Shown here: piece after piece, positions 15,370 through 23,568 of the stretch
Layout: each line of letters opens with the position of its first letter
Position numbering within the stretch: position 1 is the first letter of the stretch
DNA from: JAZQHR01 sp045540815
Lineage (GTDB): Bacteria > Bacillota > Clostridia > UMGS1810
Length of the DNA: 54,429 nt
Reading direction: 5' to 3'
Assembly: GCA_045540815.1 (NCBI GenBank)
Contig: JAZQHY010000067.1
Location: 1-54,429, forward strand
Position numbers and translations under genes: made by a program
Notes under the pieces: generated by a model
What the model was told of the DNA's origin: nothing
The model's database searches: none
What the model saw: only the letters and a program-made list of their open reading frames with translations

Positions 15370-15398
15370 TTGCAATATGTAAAAAAATGGTGTATAAT
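15370..15398 (+). promoter_or_regulatory. nhaC-like gene promoter
   Basis: TTGCAA, 17-nt spacer, TATAAT. Confidence 0.7.
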
Positions 15399-15427
15399 GA
15401 AACCAGTAATTTTAGGAGGGTGAATTT

Positions 15428-17059
15428 ATGCATCACTTGAGAAACAAAAAGTTTATGACATTTCTTATGATAGTAATGTCAGTTGTTATGTTAGTTCCGT
15501 TTGTGTGCTTCGCTGAAGGTGAAGAGGCTTATGTTAGTTCGTTTAATGCAACTATCTGGTCACTTTTACCACCGGTTATAGCTATCGTATTGGCGCTAAT
15601 CACAAAAGAGGTTTACTCGTCGCTTTTCGTAGGTATAGTTGCAGGTGCGCTTTTATCTACCGACTTTAAGCCTGTTATGGCAATGGACAACCTTTTAAAT
15701 GAAGGCTTTATCGCAGCCGTATCTGGCACAGCCGGAATATTTATATTTCTAGTGCTTCTTGGCGTACTAGTTGCACTTATCAACAAGTCAGGTGGTAGCG
15801 CGGCATTTGGAGCGTGGGCAGAGAAAAATATCAAATCGCGTGTAGGTGCTTCTATTGCTACATTTATACTTGGTGTACTTATCTTTATTGACGACTATTT
15901 CAACTGCTTGACAGTAGGCTCAGTTATGCGCCCTGTTACAGATGCAAATAAGATTTCAAGAGCAAAGCTTGCGTATCTAATCGACGCAACTGCTGCTCCT
16001 GTATGTATGATAGCTCCTATATCTTGTTGGGCTGCTGCAGTAGCATCATATGCTCCTGAAGGTCAGGGCCTTGCACTTTTTGTAAAGGCTATCCCTTACA
16101 ATTTCTATTCACTTTTAACATTTGTGTTCATCATTGCAATCACTCTTATGAAGTTTGATTATGGCCCAATGAAAATACACGAAATGAACGCAAGAAAAGG
16201 CGACCTGTTTACTACAGGTACAGAAACTGTAGCTATAGCTGAGGAAAAAGGCTCTGCAAAGGGTAAGGTTATCGACCTTGTACTTCCTGTACTTGTGCTT
16301 ATCGGCGTGTGCGTAGTTGCACTTATCTATGTTGGCGGATTTTTTGGTACAGATATCTGGGGCGGTACTGAAAACGCAGGAAGCTTTATCGGTGCATTTG
16401 GTAACACAGATGCTACAGTTGGTCTTCCATGGGGTGCTATAATCGTACTTGCACTTACTATTATTTATATGGTAGCAAGAAGAGTAGTTACATTCAAAGA
16501 AGCTATGGAATGTATACCAAAAGGATTTAACGCAATGGTGCCAGCAATCTTAATTCTTACAATGGCTACTGCTCTTAAGAATATGACAGGCCTTCTTGGC
16601 TCGGATGCGTTTGTTGAACAGATGATGGCTAATGCAGCTTGGCTTAATAGGTTCCTTCCGGCAATTATATTTGTAGTAGCTTGTGTACTTGCATTTGCTA
16701 CAGGTACATCATGGGGAACATTCGGTATACTTATTCCAATCGTTACAGGTATATTCCCTGAAGGCAACGAGCTACTTATCATCGGTATGTCAGCTTGTCT
16801 TGCAGGTGCTGTATGCGGTGACCACTGCTCACCAATCTCTGATACAACTATTATGTCATCAGCAGGTGCTCAGTGCAACCATATAAACCACGTTTCTACA
16901 CAGATTCCGTATGCAATTACAGTTGCAGCTATTTCATTTGTGACATACATCTTCGCAGGACTTGTACAGAACGTGTATGCTTCACTTGCACTAGGTGTTG
17001 TTCTTACTCTTGTAACACTTGTTGTTATAAAGAAAGTTACTGCTACTAAGGAAGCGTAA
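15428..17059 (+). CDS. Na+/H+ antiporter, NhaC family
   Basis: 543-residue polytopic membrane protein. It has about eleven hydrophobic segments and conserved NhaC/amino-acid antiporter motifs, for example 'FIDDYFNCLTVGSVMRPVTD', 'GTSWGTFGILIPI' and 'GDHCSPISDTTIMSSAGA'. It probably exchanges sodium or a charged amine for protons; NhaC-family members include malate-lactate and arginine-ornithine-like exchangers, so the substrate is uncertain. The first 29 residues resemble a cleavable signal peptide (ending F-A-E-G). AGGAGGGTG precedes the ATG. Single-gene unit. Confidence 0.9.
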   Translation: MHHLRNKKFMTFLMIVMSVVMLVPFVCFAEGEEAYVSSFNATIWSLLPPVIAIVLALITKEVYSSLFVGIVAGALLSTDFKPVMAMDNLLNEGFIAAVSGTAGIFIFLVLLGVLVALINKSGGSAAFGAWAEKNIKSRVGASIATFILGVLIFIDDYFNCLTVGSVMRPVTDANKISRAKLAYLIDATAAPVCMIAPISCWAAAVASYAPEGQGLALFVKAIPYNFYSLLTFVFIIAITLMKFDYGPMKIHEMNARKGDLFTTGTETVAIAEEKGSAKGKVIDLVLPVLVLIGVCVVALIYVGGFFGTDIWGGTENAGSFIGAFGNTDATVGLPWGAIIVLALTIIYMVARRVVTFKEAMECIPKGFNAMVPAILILTMATALKNMTGLLGSDAFVEQMMANAAWLNRFLPAIIFVVACVLAFATGTSWGTFGILIPIVTGIFPEGNELLIIGMSACLAGAVCGDHCSPISDTTIMSSAGAQCNHINHVSTQIPYAITVAAISFVTYIFAGLVQNVYASLALGVVLTLVTLVVIKKVTATKEA

Positions 17060-17080
17060 GATAAATATTTAAAAATTATA

Positions 17081-17108
17081 AAGACGGACTTTATAGTCCG
17101 TCTTTTTT
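17081..17108 (+). terminator. intrinsic terminator
   Basis: AAGACGGACT / AGTCCGTCTT stem followed by Ts. Confidence 0.9.
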
Positions 17109-17135
17109 GTGCAAATTATTTGCTATATACACTAG

Positions 17136-17164
17136 TTGACTTTTGTGGAAATTTATGTTAGAAT
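17136..17164 (+). promoter_or_regulatory. promoter of beta-helix-type secreted protein
   Basis: TTGACT, 17-nt spacer, TAGAAT. Confidence 0.75.
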
Positions 17165-17196
17165 TTATTTATTATAATATATGAGGGGAAATAATT

Positions 17197-19155
17197 ATGA
17201 AGTTGAAAACTAGAGTATTATGTATTATTACTGCGTTAGTGCTTTTGTTAACTCAACCTGTAATGGCAGCAGAGGTTTTTATCACTATGAAAGGTACTAC
17301 AAGTGAAACGGATATTGTTGGAGCGACAGTGTTGGTTGTAAACCAGGGAATGGAGCTTAACAATCTAATGCCTACAGATATACTTCATATAGACCAGACA
17401 AGTATTGGTGAAGATGGTAATTTTGAATTTATATTGCCGTTTTCGCTTGATGGAGAATATGATGTGTACAGTAATATGAGTGATTTTACACTTGGTGAGT
17501 TTGAAAAAACAAAGGTGTTATATGTGTCTGAAACAGGCAGCGATGAAAATTCGGGCGAAACAGCCGATGCACCATTGGCTACACTAGCTAAAGCGTATGA
17601 ATCACTTTGGGAGCTAAAGGAAATAGTAGTTTCGGGCAGTGTGGCATATACAGATGCACCAGCCGGATACAACGATGAGCTTATTATAACAGGTACAGAC
17701 GGAGCAGTGCTAACTTTACCTTCAGTTGTAAGCTTAAATGGGGCACTTTCTATAGATAACGTAAATCTATCAGGCGCGTCAAGCATTTACGCAAACGGAA
17801 ATAAGCTTTATATAGGTGAATCGGTTACAACAGATGAATTGTTGTACGTATACGGCGGATGCGAAGCAGAAGAACTTACAGGCGATACAGATATCACTAT
17901 CCTTGGCGGTTCATACTCTAAGATATACGGTGGCGGAAAAACTACTGTTAATGGTAATACAAACGTTGTAATAGGCGGTACCGTAAACGCAGGTCAGACT
18001 ACAGGCGATGGCGACAGCAATGCTATATATTTCTACGGCGGCGGTGCAAATGCAGCCGTTACAGGCAAGACAAATATCACATTCAAAGACAGTGCAAAGG
18101 TAACAAAGCTTTACGGTGCAGGTTCTGGAGAAAATGGTACAGCTACAGAAACAAACGTACTTGTTCAGGGCGGTACAATTATGAACGTATTTGGCGGTGG
18201 TGCAACAAGCACACTTACCAATGCTACAACAAATGCAACTATAACAGGCGGTACAGTTGAAGCGATATTTGGTGGAAACGAAAACGCCCCAATGAGCGGA
18301 AATGCATTTGTTAACCTGTTTGGCGGAAAAGTAATAAGACGTGTGTACTCGGGTTGTTATAATAACGGAAGCTCCAGCCTTTTTAAATACGAATATACTA
18401 CTGACCACTACGTATCAGGTACTACTACACTTTCGATAAAGCCTGGTGTAGATGTAAACTCGCGTGAAGGACTTAGCGGTACAAATGCAATTAACTCAGG
18501 TCTTTTTGCGGGAAGCAGAACTGCATCATCGCATTCAGACGAGAAAAATACAGTTATATTCTTAGACGGATGTTATAATACCTATAAAGGTGAAATGGGA
18601 GAGCAAAACGGCTCGTTATATACAAGCTATCTAAAGAGCTTTCCAAATTATCTTGTAAATGCTACATCGGGCGGTATGGTTTACGGTACAGCCGAGGGCG
18701 GAAAGATAAGCCTTGTTCCTGATAAGGAAAAATTTGCTACGGTTAACGGAACACTTTGCACAGGCACAGATGCCGAAGGCAATTTAACAGCAAACGCTAC
18801 TGCGACAATAAACGCAAGTGCAACCACACCAAATACAGTAGAGTTTTCTAAAAACTTCTCGATTGAGTCGCTTACTGCAGCTGAATCTTCAAGTGGTGTT
18901 ACTGCAGATGTAGGACTTGCAGCGAAGAATTTCTGGGGTGAAAACACACCAAAGATTATAGTTGCTATCTACGATGAACTTTCAGGCGACCTTCTTGATT
19001 GCAAAATGGTGGATACTACATCTGATATGTCAAGTCAGACGTTTAATCTTGAATGCAAAATTGTTTCCGGGTTTACTTATATAGTTAAGGCGATGATTTG
19101 GGATGCAGAGGTTAAACCTCTTACAACATCATATAAAATTAAGTTTATGAAATAA
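17197..19155 (+). CDS. large secreted protein with beta-helix-like Gly-rich repeats
   Basis: 652 residues. Signal peptide 1-24 (cleavage after 'PVMA'). Residues about 107-135 carry the 'YVSETGSDENSG...PLATLAKA' motif that marks DUF1565-type secreted right-handed beta-helix proteins. Residues about 225-400 contain recurring units around 'IYGGG', 'FGGG' and 'GGTV' about every 25-35 residues, with many Thr/Asn, as expected for a parallel beta-helix. The last 100 residues hold a module ('IIVAIYDE', about 45 residues later 'VKAMIWD') shared with the proteins at 32945 and 35437. No sortase motif or SLH domain. Probable cell-surface or extracellular protein, ligand unknown. Monocistronic. Confidence 0.85.
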   Translation: MKLKTRVLCIITALVLLLTQPVMAAEVFITMKGTTSETDIVGATVLVVNQGMELNNLMPTDILHIDQTSIGEDGNFEFILPFSLDGEYDVYSNMSDFTLGEFEKTKVLYVSETGSDENSGETADAPLATLAKAYESLWELKEIVVSGSVAYTDAPAGYNDELIITGTDGAVLTLPSVVSLNGALSIDNVNLSGASSIYANGNKLYIGESVTTDELLYVYGGCEAEELTGDTDITILGGSYSKIYGGGKTTVNGNTNVVIGGTVNAGQTTGDGDSNAIYFYGGGANAAVTGKTNITFKDSAKVTKLYGAGSGENGTATETNVLVQGGTIMNVFGGGATSTLTNATTNATITGGTVEAIFGGNENAPMSGNAFVNLFGGKVIRRVYSGCYNNGSSSLFKYEYTTDHYVSGTTTLSIKPGVDVNSREGLSGTNAINSGLFAGSRTASSHSDEKNTVIFLDGCYNTYKGEMGEQNGSLYTSYLKSFPNYLVNATSGGMVYGTAEGGKISLVPDKEKFATVNGTLCTGTDAEGNLTANATATINASATTPNTVEFSKNFSIESLTAAESSSGVTADVGLAAKNFWGENTPKIIVAIYDELSGDLLDCKMVDTTSDMSSQTFNLECKIVSGFTYIVKAMIWDAEVKPLTTSYKIKFMK

Positions 19156-19163
19156 TATAACAT

Positions 19164-19195
19164 AAAAAAGACGGATTTTAAAATCCGTCTTTTTT
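19164..19195 (+). terminator. intrinsic terminator
   Basis: AAGACGGATTT / AAATCCGTCTT stem followed by Ts. Confidence 0.9.
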
Positions 19196-19196
19196 G

Positions 19197-19225
19197 TTGT
19201 ATTTTACTGTGAATTGTGTTATCAT
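19197..19225 (+). promoter_or_regulatory. rqcH promoter
   Basis: TTGTAT, 17-nt spacer, TATCAT. Starts right after the preceding terminator. Confidence 0.5.
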
Positions 19226-19244
19226 ATGTGAGAGGTGAACACAA

Positions 19245-20963
19245 ATGGCACTAGACGGCATCACGGCGTATGCACTTTCGTGTGAATTGGATGAAAATTT
19301 ATCCGGTGGCAGAATAGATAAAATACATCAGCCTGAAAGAAGTGAAATCGTTATGACAGTTAGAAATAACGGTGAAAACTTCAGGCTTCTTTTGTGTGCA
19401 AATCCTTCGTTTCCAAGAGTGCATTTAACAGAGGTTTCAAAGGAAAATCCAGCTTCACCGCCGATGTTTTGTATGCTTCTTAGAAAACATTTAACTTCGG
19501 GCAAAATAACAAGAGTGTATCAGTATGAATTCGAGAGAATTATTATGTTCGATATAGAGGTGCGCGATGAACTTGGCGTGCTTGGTATAAAAAAGCTTAT
19601 TATCGAGATAATGGGTAAACACTCGAATCTTATTTTAGTGAATTCTGACGGAAAAATCATTGACAGTATATTTCACGTTGATATTACTATGTCGCGTGTT
19701 CGTCAGATTATGCCGGGACTGATGTACAGTCTTCCGCCAAGTGGTGGGAAGGTAAATCCATTAACAATGTCAGATGATGAAATCAGGTCATATTTCGATT
19801 GTGATTTGAATGCTGTATCAAAAATGATAGTAAGTACATTTATGGGTATAAGCCCGCTTATGGCAGAGGAATGTATACTTGATGCGGTTACGGCAGCAGA
19901 TGTGGCAAATAGTTTTATAAAGCTTTTGAATAGAATTAAAAATAAAGAGTTCCGCTATGCAATTATTTATGATAAGACCGAGAAAAAAACACGTGATTTT
20001 ACGGCAGTGGAACTCAAACAGTATGGTGATGCTATAACAAGTGAATGGTGCGATTATATTAGCGAGGCACTTGATACATTCTATGTTCGCAAGGCTAAAG
20101 CAGAGAGTATGAAACAAAAAAGCGCTTTTTTAGAAAAACTTGTATCAAATCACTTAGACAGATGCTATAAAAAACTTCAGATACAAGAAGAAACGCTCAG
20201 CAAGGCGGAAAACAAAGAGGCGTATCGTGTAAAAGGCGACCTTATAACAGCTAATATTTATCGCATTAATAAGGGCGACAGAGAAATAGAGGTTGAAAAT
20301 TTCTACGAATGTCCACCTGTAAATATAAAGATATCGCTTCGTGAGGATTTAACTCCTTCGCAAAACGCGGCGAAATATTACACCAAGTACAATAAGCTTA
20401 AAACTGCCCAGATTGAGTGCGCGAAGCAGAAGGAATTGAATCTTGCCGAGATAGACTATTTGGAGTCGGTTTATCAGGCGCTGATGGAAGCGGAAAACGG
20501 AGCTGATATAGCTGAGATTAAGGACGAGCTTACAGAGGAAGGTTACATCAAAGCGCATTTTAAAGGCAAGCATAAAAAGTCAAATGCGTCAAAGCCTATG
20601 AAATTCGAAGTGGGCGAGGGGGTAGAGGTGCTTGTGGGTAAAAACAACAAGCAAAACGATTACCTTACACTAAAGCTTGCCAGAAGCACCGATATATGGC
20701 TTCATACTAAAAATATCCACGGCTCACACGTTATAATAAAAACGTGCGCGAAAGAAGTGGGGGACGAATGCATAATTGCCGCGGCGCGCATTTGTGCATA
20801 CTATTCAAAAGCGCGAAACAGCGAAAACGTGCCTGTAGATTACACATATGTAAAATACGTTAAAAAGCCTTCAGGTGCAAAGCCCGGTATGGTGATATAT
20901 ACTGACAATAAAACGGTGTACGTTACACCTGATGAAGAATATGTGATGAATATGAAGAAGTAA
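19245..20963 (+). CDS. rqcH: RqcH (NFACT, Rqc2 homologue; FbpA-like)
   Basis: 572 residues, usual length. Binds obstructed 50S subunits and recruits Ala-tRNA to add alanine tails to stalled chains for degradation. Seen: the N-terminal NFACT-N domain ('MALDGITAYALSCELDENL', 'GRIDKIHQP', 'LLLCANPSFPRVHLTE'), a central coiled-coil region (about 290-420), and the C-terminal NFACT-R domain with 'NDYLTLKLARSTDIWLHTKNIHGSHVII' near residues 470-500. AGAGGTGA precedes the ATG. Older annotations call it fibronectin-binding protein. Confidence 0.95.
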   Translation: MALDGITAYALSCELDENLSGGRIDKIHQPERSEIVMTVRNNGENFRLLLCANPSFPRVHLTEVSKENPASPPMFCMLLRKHLTSGKITRVYQYEFERIIMFDIEVRDELGVLGIKKLIIEIMGKHSNLILVNSDGKIIDSIFHVDITMSRVRQIMPGLMYSLPPSGGKVNPLTMSDDEIRSYFDCDLNAVSKMIVSTFMGISPLMAEECILDAVTAADVANSFIKLLNRIKNKEFRYAIIYDKTEKKTRDFTAVELKQYGDAITSEWCDYISEALDTFYVRKAKAESMKQKSAFLEKLVSNHLDRCYKKLQIQEETLSKAENKEAYRVKGDLITANIYRINKGDREIEVENFYECPPVNIKISLREDLTPSQNAAKYYTKYNKLKTAQIECAKQKELNLAEIDYLESVYQALMEAENGADIAEIKDELTEEGYIKAHFKGKHKKSNASKPMKFEVGEGVEVLVGKNNKQNDYLTLKLARSTDIWLHTKNIHGSHVIIKTCAKEVGDECIIAAARICAYYSKARNSENVPVDYTYVKYVKKPSGAKPGMVIYTDNKTVYVTPDEEYVMNMKK

Positions 20964-20971
20964 TGGCGTCA

Positions 20972-21033
20972 AAGCCATTGTGTATTCCCAAGATAAAAAC
21001 TCCCAATGCTACAAAAATAGCGTTGGGAGTTTC
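20972..21033 (+). repeat. left-arm-only copy of the 190-bp repeat (copy E), terminator-like
   Basis: Only the left end and the following stem remain. The stem is extended to about 15 bp (AAACTCCCAATGCTA / TAGCGTTGGGAGTTT, one G-U) with a 6-nt loop. It lies between convergent rqcH and the YgjV-like gene and could terminate both. Confidence 0.7.
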
Positions 21034-21039
21034 GCGTTC

Positions 21040-21540
21040 TTATTTTCTTGTCCTAGCATAATATATCACAACCGATATCATATTGAATATCTCGCATATT
21101 ACTCCGCCTATTGAAAATTTAAATATGTTGTGTATCAGCCAAAGAGGAGATATACAGAAAAGCTGTGCAGGTTTTATTATATCCTCTTTTCCTGTGTACT
21201 GCGTAAACGTGGTTGCCGAGATTGCTACTACCAGCATCACAGTGTATATGCCGTCCCAGGTAAATGCGCCTATTATTATACCAAGTATAATAAGTCCCCA
21301 CATAAATGGTTTTCTTGCTAACACACCGCCTTTTGCCAGGAATATCGAACGTGATATTGCCACAATATTTGAAAAACAAGCGGTATAAGCTCCAAGCATT
21401 AGAAAATTGATAGTGAATCCTACGCTTAAAAGTCCGTAAAAAATATAATAGTTTCTCATCTTTTTGCACTGAAATGATATAAATCCCATTATCATTCCGA
21501 GTATGCCGAAGCCTTGCGCTATGATAGAGTATGTATCCAT
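21040..21540 (-). CDS. YgjV-like inner membrane protein
   Basis: 166 residues with five or six membrane segments. The N-terminal 'QGFGILGMIMGFISFQCKKMRNYYIFYGL' and 'NFLMLGAYTACFSNIVAISRSI' match the Imp-YgjV family, small membrane proteins of unknown function. Lys/Arg pairs lie at the ends of segments. It sits on the minus strand between the left-arm copy E and a bare repeat end (21563-21576), but both ends face the same way, so it is not clearly cargo of a mobile unit. GGAGAAA precedes the ATG. Confidence 0.8.
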   Translation of the reverse strand: MDTYSIIAQGFGILGMIMGFISFQCKKMRNYYIFYGLLSVGFTINFLMLGAYTACFSNIVAISRSIFLAKGGVLARKPFMWGLIILGIIIGAFTWDGIYTVMLVVAISATTFTQYTGKEDIIKPAQLFCISPLWLIHNIFKFSIGGVICEIFNMISVVIYYARTRK

Positions 21541-21562
21541 AGTTTTTCTCCTTAAAAATCCT

Positions 21563-21576
21563 CAAAGACAGGGTGT
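21563..21576 (-). repeat. isolated terminal inverted repeat end
   Basis: CAAAGACAGGGTGT is the reverse complement of the right end of the repeat family. It lies six bases before the full copy E2. Confidence 0.5.
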
Positions 21577-21581
21577 TAATA

Positions 21582-21777
21582 AAGCCATCATATATTCCCG
21601 TGATAAAAACTACCAATGCTACAAAAACGAGTGTAGGTAGTTTTGTGCATTGGCAGACGCAAAATCTAATCATGATGTAGGGTACGGTGTCTCCGACGCT
21701 TTGAAAGCAAAGTCGGATTTGTTTTTATGTCTGCCGTCCGCCTGTTCGTTTTTACACGGAAACACACCATGTCTTTG
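21582..21777 (+). repeat. 190-bp structured repeat, copy E2
   Basis: Full copy (196 bp). In both ends the usual CCAAG is CCGTG, so they stay matched. The internal stem is AAAACTACC / GGTAGTTTT, with CCAATGC / GCATTGG as an alternative pairing. The core has its own hairpin (TCCGAC / GTCGGA type). This is the only full copy not upstream of a co-directional gene; it lies between two minus-strand genes. Confidence 0.85.
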
Positions 21778-21838
21778 ACAGAGCATAATTAAGGGTCAAT
21801 GTTTACATTGACCCTTACAATTTTCAAATTTTTATTTA

Positions 21839-22705
21839 TTACTGTCTTGCTGCGTTCACCACGCTTGAGTAGTTATCGATAATGCCAAATATTTCGTTTG
21901 TGTTTGCAATATCAGCACCAATTAGGAAAACCTGTGTGTTGTCGCCATCAACTACAGGGTATGCATATACCTGACCATAAACTGCACAGATTTCACTTTC
22001 GATTGCAGTGTTGTATGCTTCCTCGTCAAACGCTTTAAGCTCGTTTGTAATATCCTTTATAATTCCTGCAGCAGCAAGTATTTTTATGTTGTCTGCTGTA
22101 AGTGAGCCGTTATCATATATAACAGAAGTTGTGTCTTTAACGGCCTTTAAATCATCAACCTTTTTAACGCCGCCGTTTGTAAATAGGTTAAATAGAGTTG
22201 TTACAAATTCAGGAGTGTCATTTCCAAGAATTATGTTGAATTTAACCGCTTTCTTGTCAACCATTTCGATAATAGCACCTGTTTCCATACCGTTTTCATC
22301 AGTAACCTGAGTGTAGTTGCAGTCAACGCCGAATGCTGATGAAATAAATCTTATATGTACAAAGGTTGAACCTTTAGTTTCAATAGCTGGAGCTTGCATT
22401 GTAACTTCCTGACCGTTTAGCATAGCTTTGTCAGACCCAATAGTAAGCTTTATAGCTACATCGCCCTTTACGATATCAACTACTCTTGTTGCATCGTCGT
22501 ATGCTATGTATTCGTTTTCCACACCAAGAGTATTTGCAATTGCTCTTATTGGCACATAGGTAGTACCCTCAACGATGAAAGGTGCGTTTAAAAACTCAAC
22601 GTCTGCACCTTTGTAAGTGATGCGTATGTCAAGGTTGTTTGCAAAAACGCCCATGCAAGAAAGCATCATAACCAAACATAAAACAACAGAAATTATTTTT
22701 TTCAT
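21839..22705 (-). CDS. secreted copper-amine-oxidase-N-terminal-like domain protein
   Basis: 288 residues. Signal peptide 1-22 (cleavage after 'GVFA'). Residues about 27-150 form the Cu_amine_oxidN1 domain, recognised by 'FLNAPFIVEGTTYVPIRAIANTLG', 'AIKLTIGSDKAMLNGQEVTMQAPA' and 'TFVHIRFISSAFG'. This domain is a common extracellular module in Clostridia and does not imply amine oxidase activity. The rest (about 160-288) is unassigned, perhaps a small alpha/beta domain. A promoter and a dyad lie upstream at 22739-22767. Confidence 0.85.
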   Translation of the reverse strand: MKKIISVVLCLVMMLSCMGVFANNLDIRITYKGADVEFLNAPFIVEGTTYVPIRAIANTLGVENEYIAYDDATRVVDIVKGDVAIKLTIGSDKAMLNGQEVTMQAPAIETKGSTFVHIRFISSAFGVDCNYTQVTDENGMETGAIIEMVDKKAVKFNIILGNDTPEFVTTLFNLFTNGGVKKVDDLKAVKDTTSVIYDNGSLTADNIKILAAAGIIKDITNELKAFDEEAYNTAIESEICAVYGQVYAYPVVDGDNTQVFLIGADIANTNEIFGIIDNYSSVVNAARQ

Positions 22706-22738
22706 TATTTTTCTTCCTTTTTCTATGTATTTTTGTTT

Positions 22739-22767
22739 ATTCTAACATAATTCGTTAGAAAAGTAAA
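22739..22767 (-). promoter_or_regulatory. promoter with internal dyad for the copper-amine-oxidase-like gene
   Basis: Minus strand TTTACT, 17-nt spacer, TAGAAT. The spacer and -10 contain a dyad, TTCTAAC-N7-GTTAGAA (22740-22760), a possible operator. Confidence 0.55.
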
Positions 22768-22789
22768 GCGTTTTAATTTTACATTATTA

Positions 22790-22819
22790 TTGCAATTATG
22801 TGTGCGAGTGTGTTACAAT
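22790..22819 (+). promoter_or_regulatory. promoter of radical SAM gene
   Basis: TTGCAA, 18-nt spacer, TACAAT. Confidence 0.5.
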
Positions 22820-22838
22820 TAAAAATGAGGTGACATTA

Positions 22839-23453
22839 ATGAATATACTTTACAAAATGGGTGACCAACTGTATATAAATATTACCAACAAATGCCCGTG
22901 CAACTGTACGTTTTGCATTCGTCACAACGGCGACAGTGTGCTTGAGTCAGGCTCACTTTGGTTTGGCGGTGACGAGCCGTCATTTGATGATGTAAAAAAT
23001 GCATTTGTCGATTGGGACTTGTCTGAATTTCGAGAGGCAGTTTTCTGCGGATACGGTGAACCTACCGAGAGAATAGACCTTCTTTGCGATGTATGCGATT
23101 ATATAAGAAGCATTTCCAATATAAAGATAAGGCTAAATACAAACGGACTTTCCGACCTGATACACGGCAAATCTACAGCAGAGCTTTTAAAGGGTAGGGT
23201 AGATACCGTTTCGGTAAGCCTTAATGCACCAACAAACGAAGAGTACCTTGCAATAACAAAGAGTAAATTTGGTATAGAATCACTTGAGGCTGTTATAAAA
23301 TTTGCGTGCGATTGCAAGGAAGAAAATTTGAATGTTATGTTCACGGTAGTCGACGTTATTGGCGAAGAGAAGATTGCAGAGAGTAAAAAACTATGTGAAA
23401 ATATAGGCATACCACTTCGCGTTCGCGAGTATGTTGACCAATATCAGGAATAG
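22839..23453 (+). CDS. TatD-associated radical SAM protein
   Basis: 204 residues. Radical SAM core with the CX3CX2C iron-sulfur motif in 'NKCPCNCTFC' near the N terminus, and 'CGYGEPTERIDLL' as the SAM-binding GGE-like element. It matches the short radical SAM family that usually sits beside or fused to TatD nuclease genes. Here no TatD is adjacent. Start is the ATG at 22839 with GAGGTGA upstream; an in-frame ATG at 22798-22800 lies in the promoter. Substrate unknown. Confidence 0.82.
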   Translation: MNILYKMGDQLYINITNKCPCNCTFCIRHNGDSVLESGSLWFGGDEPSFDDVKNAFVDWDLSEFREAVFCGYGEPTERIDLLCDVCDYIRSISNIKIRLNTNGLSDLIHGKSTAELLKGRVDTVSVSLNAPTNEEYLAITKSKFGIESLEAVIKFACDCKEENLNVMFTVVDVIGEEKIAESKKLCENIGIPLRVREYVDQYQE

Positions 23454-23489
23454 TACCAACATTTTTTGTGGAAAAATCACAGAAAATGT

Positions 23490-23518
23490 TTGAAATATGA
23501 TTTACGATATGTTATAAT
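23490..23518 (+). promoter_or_regulatory. nifJ promoter
   Basis: TTGAAA, 17-nt spacer, TATAAT. Confidence 0.7.
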
Positions 23519-23568
23519 TTATTGTATGGAATAAAAATGTATTTTCTTTTTAATAAGGAGGACTAAAA

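Noticed and set aside
20972..21777. YgjV-like gene as cargo of a composite element bounded by repeats
   Set aside because: The left-arm copy and the bare end at 21563 point the same way and copy E2 is complete by itself, so no opposing pair encloses the gene.
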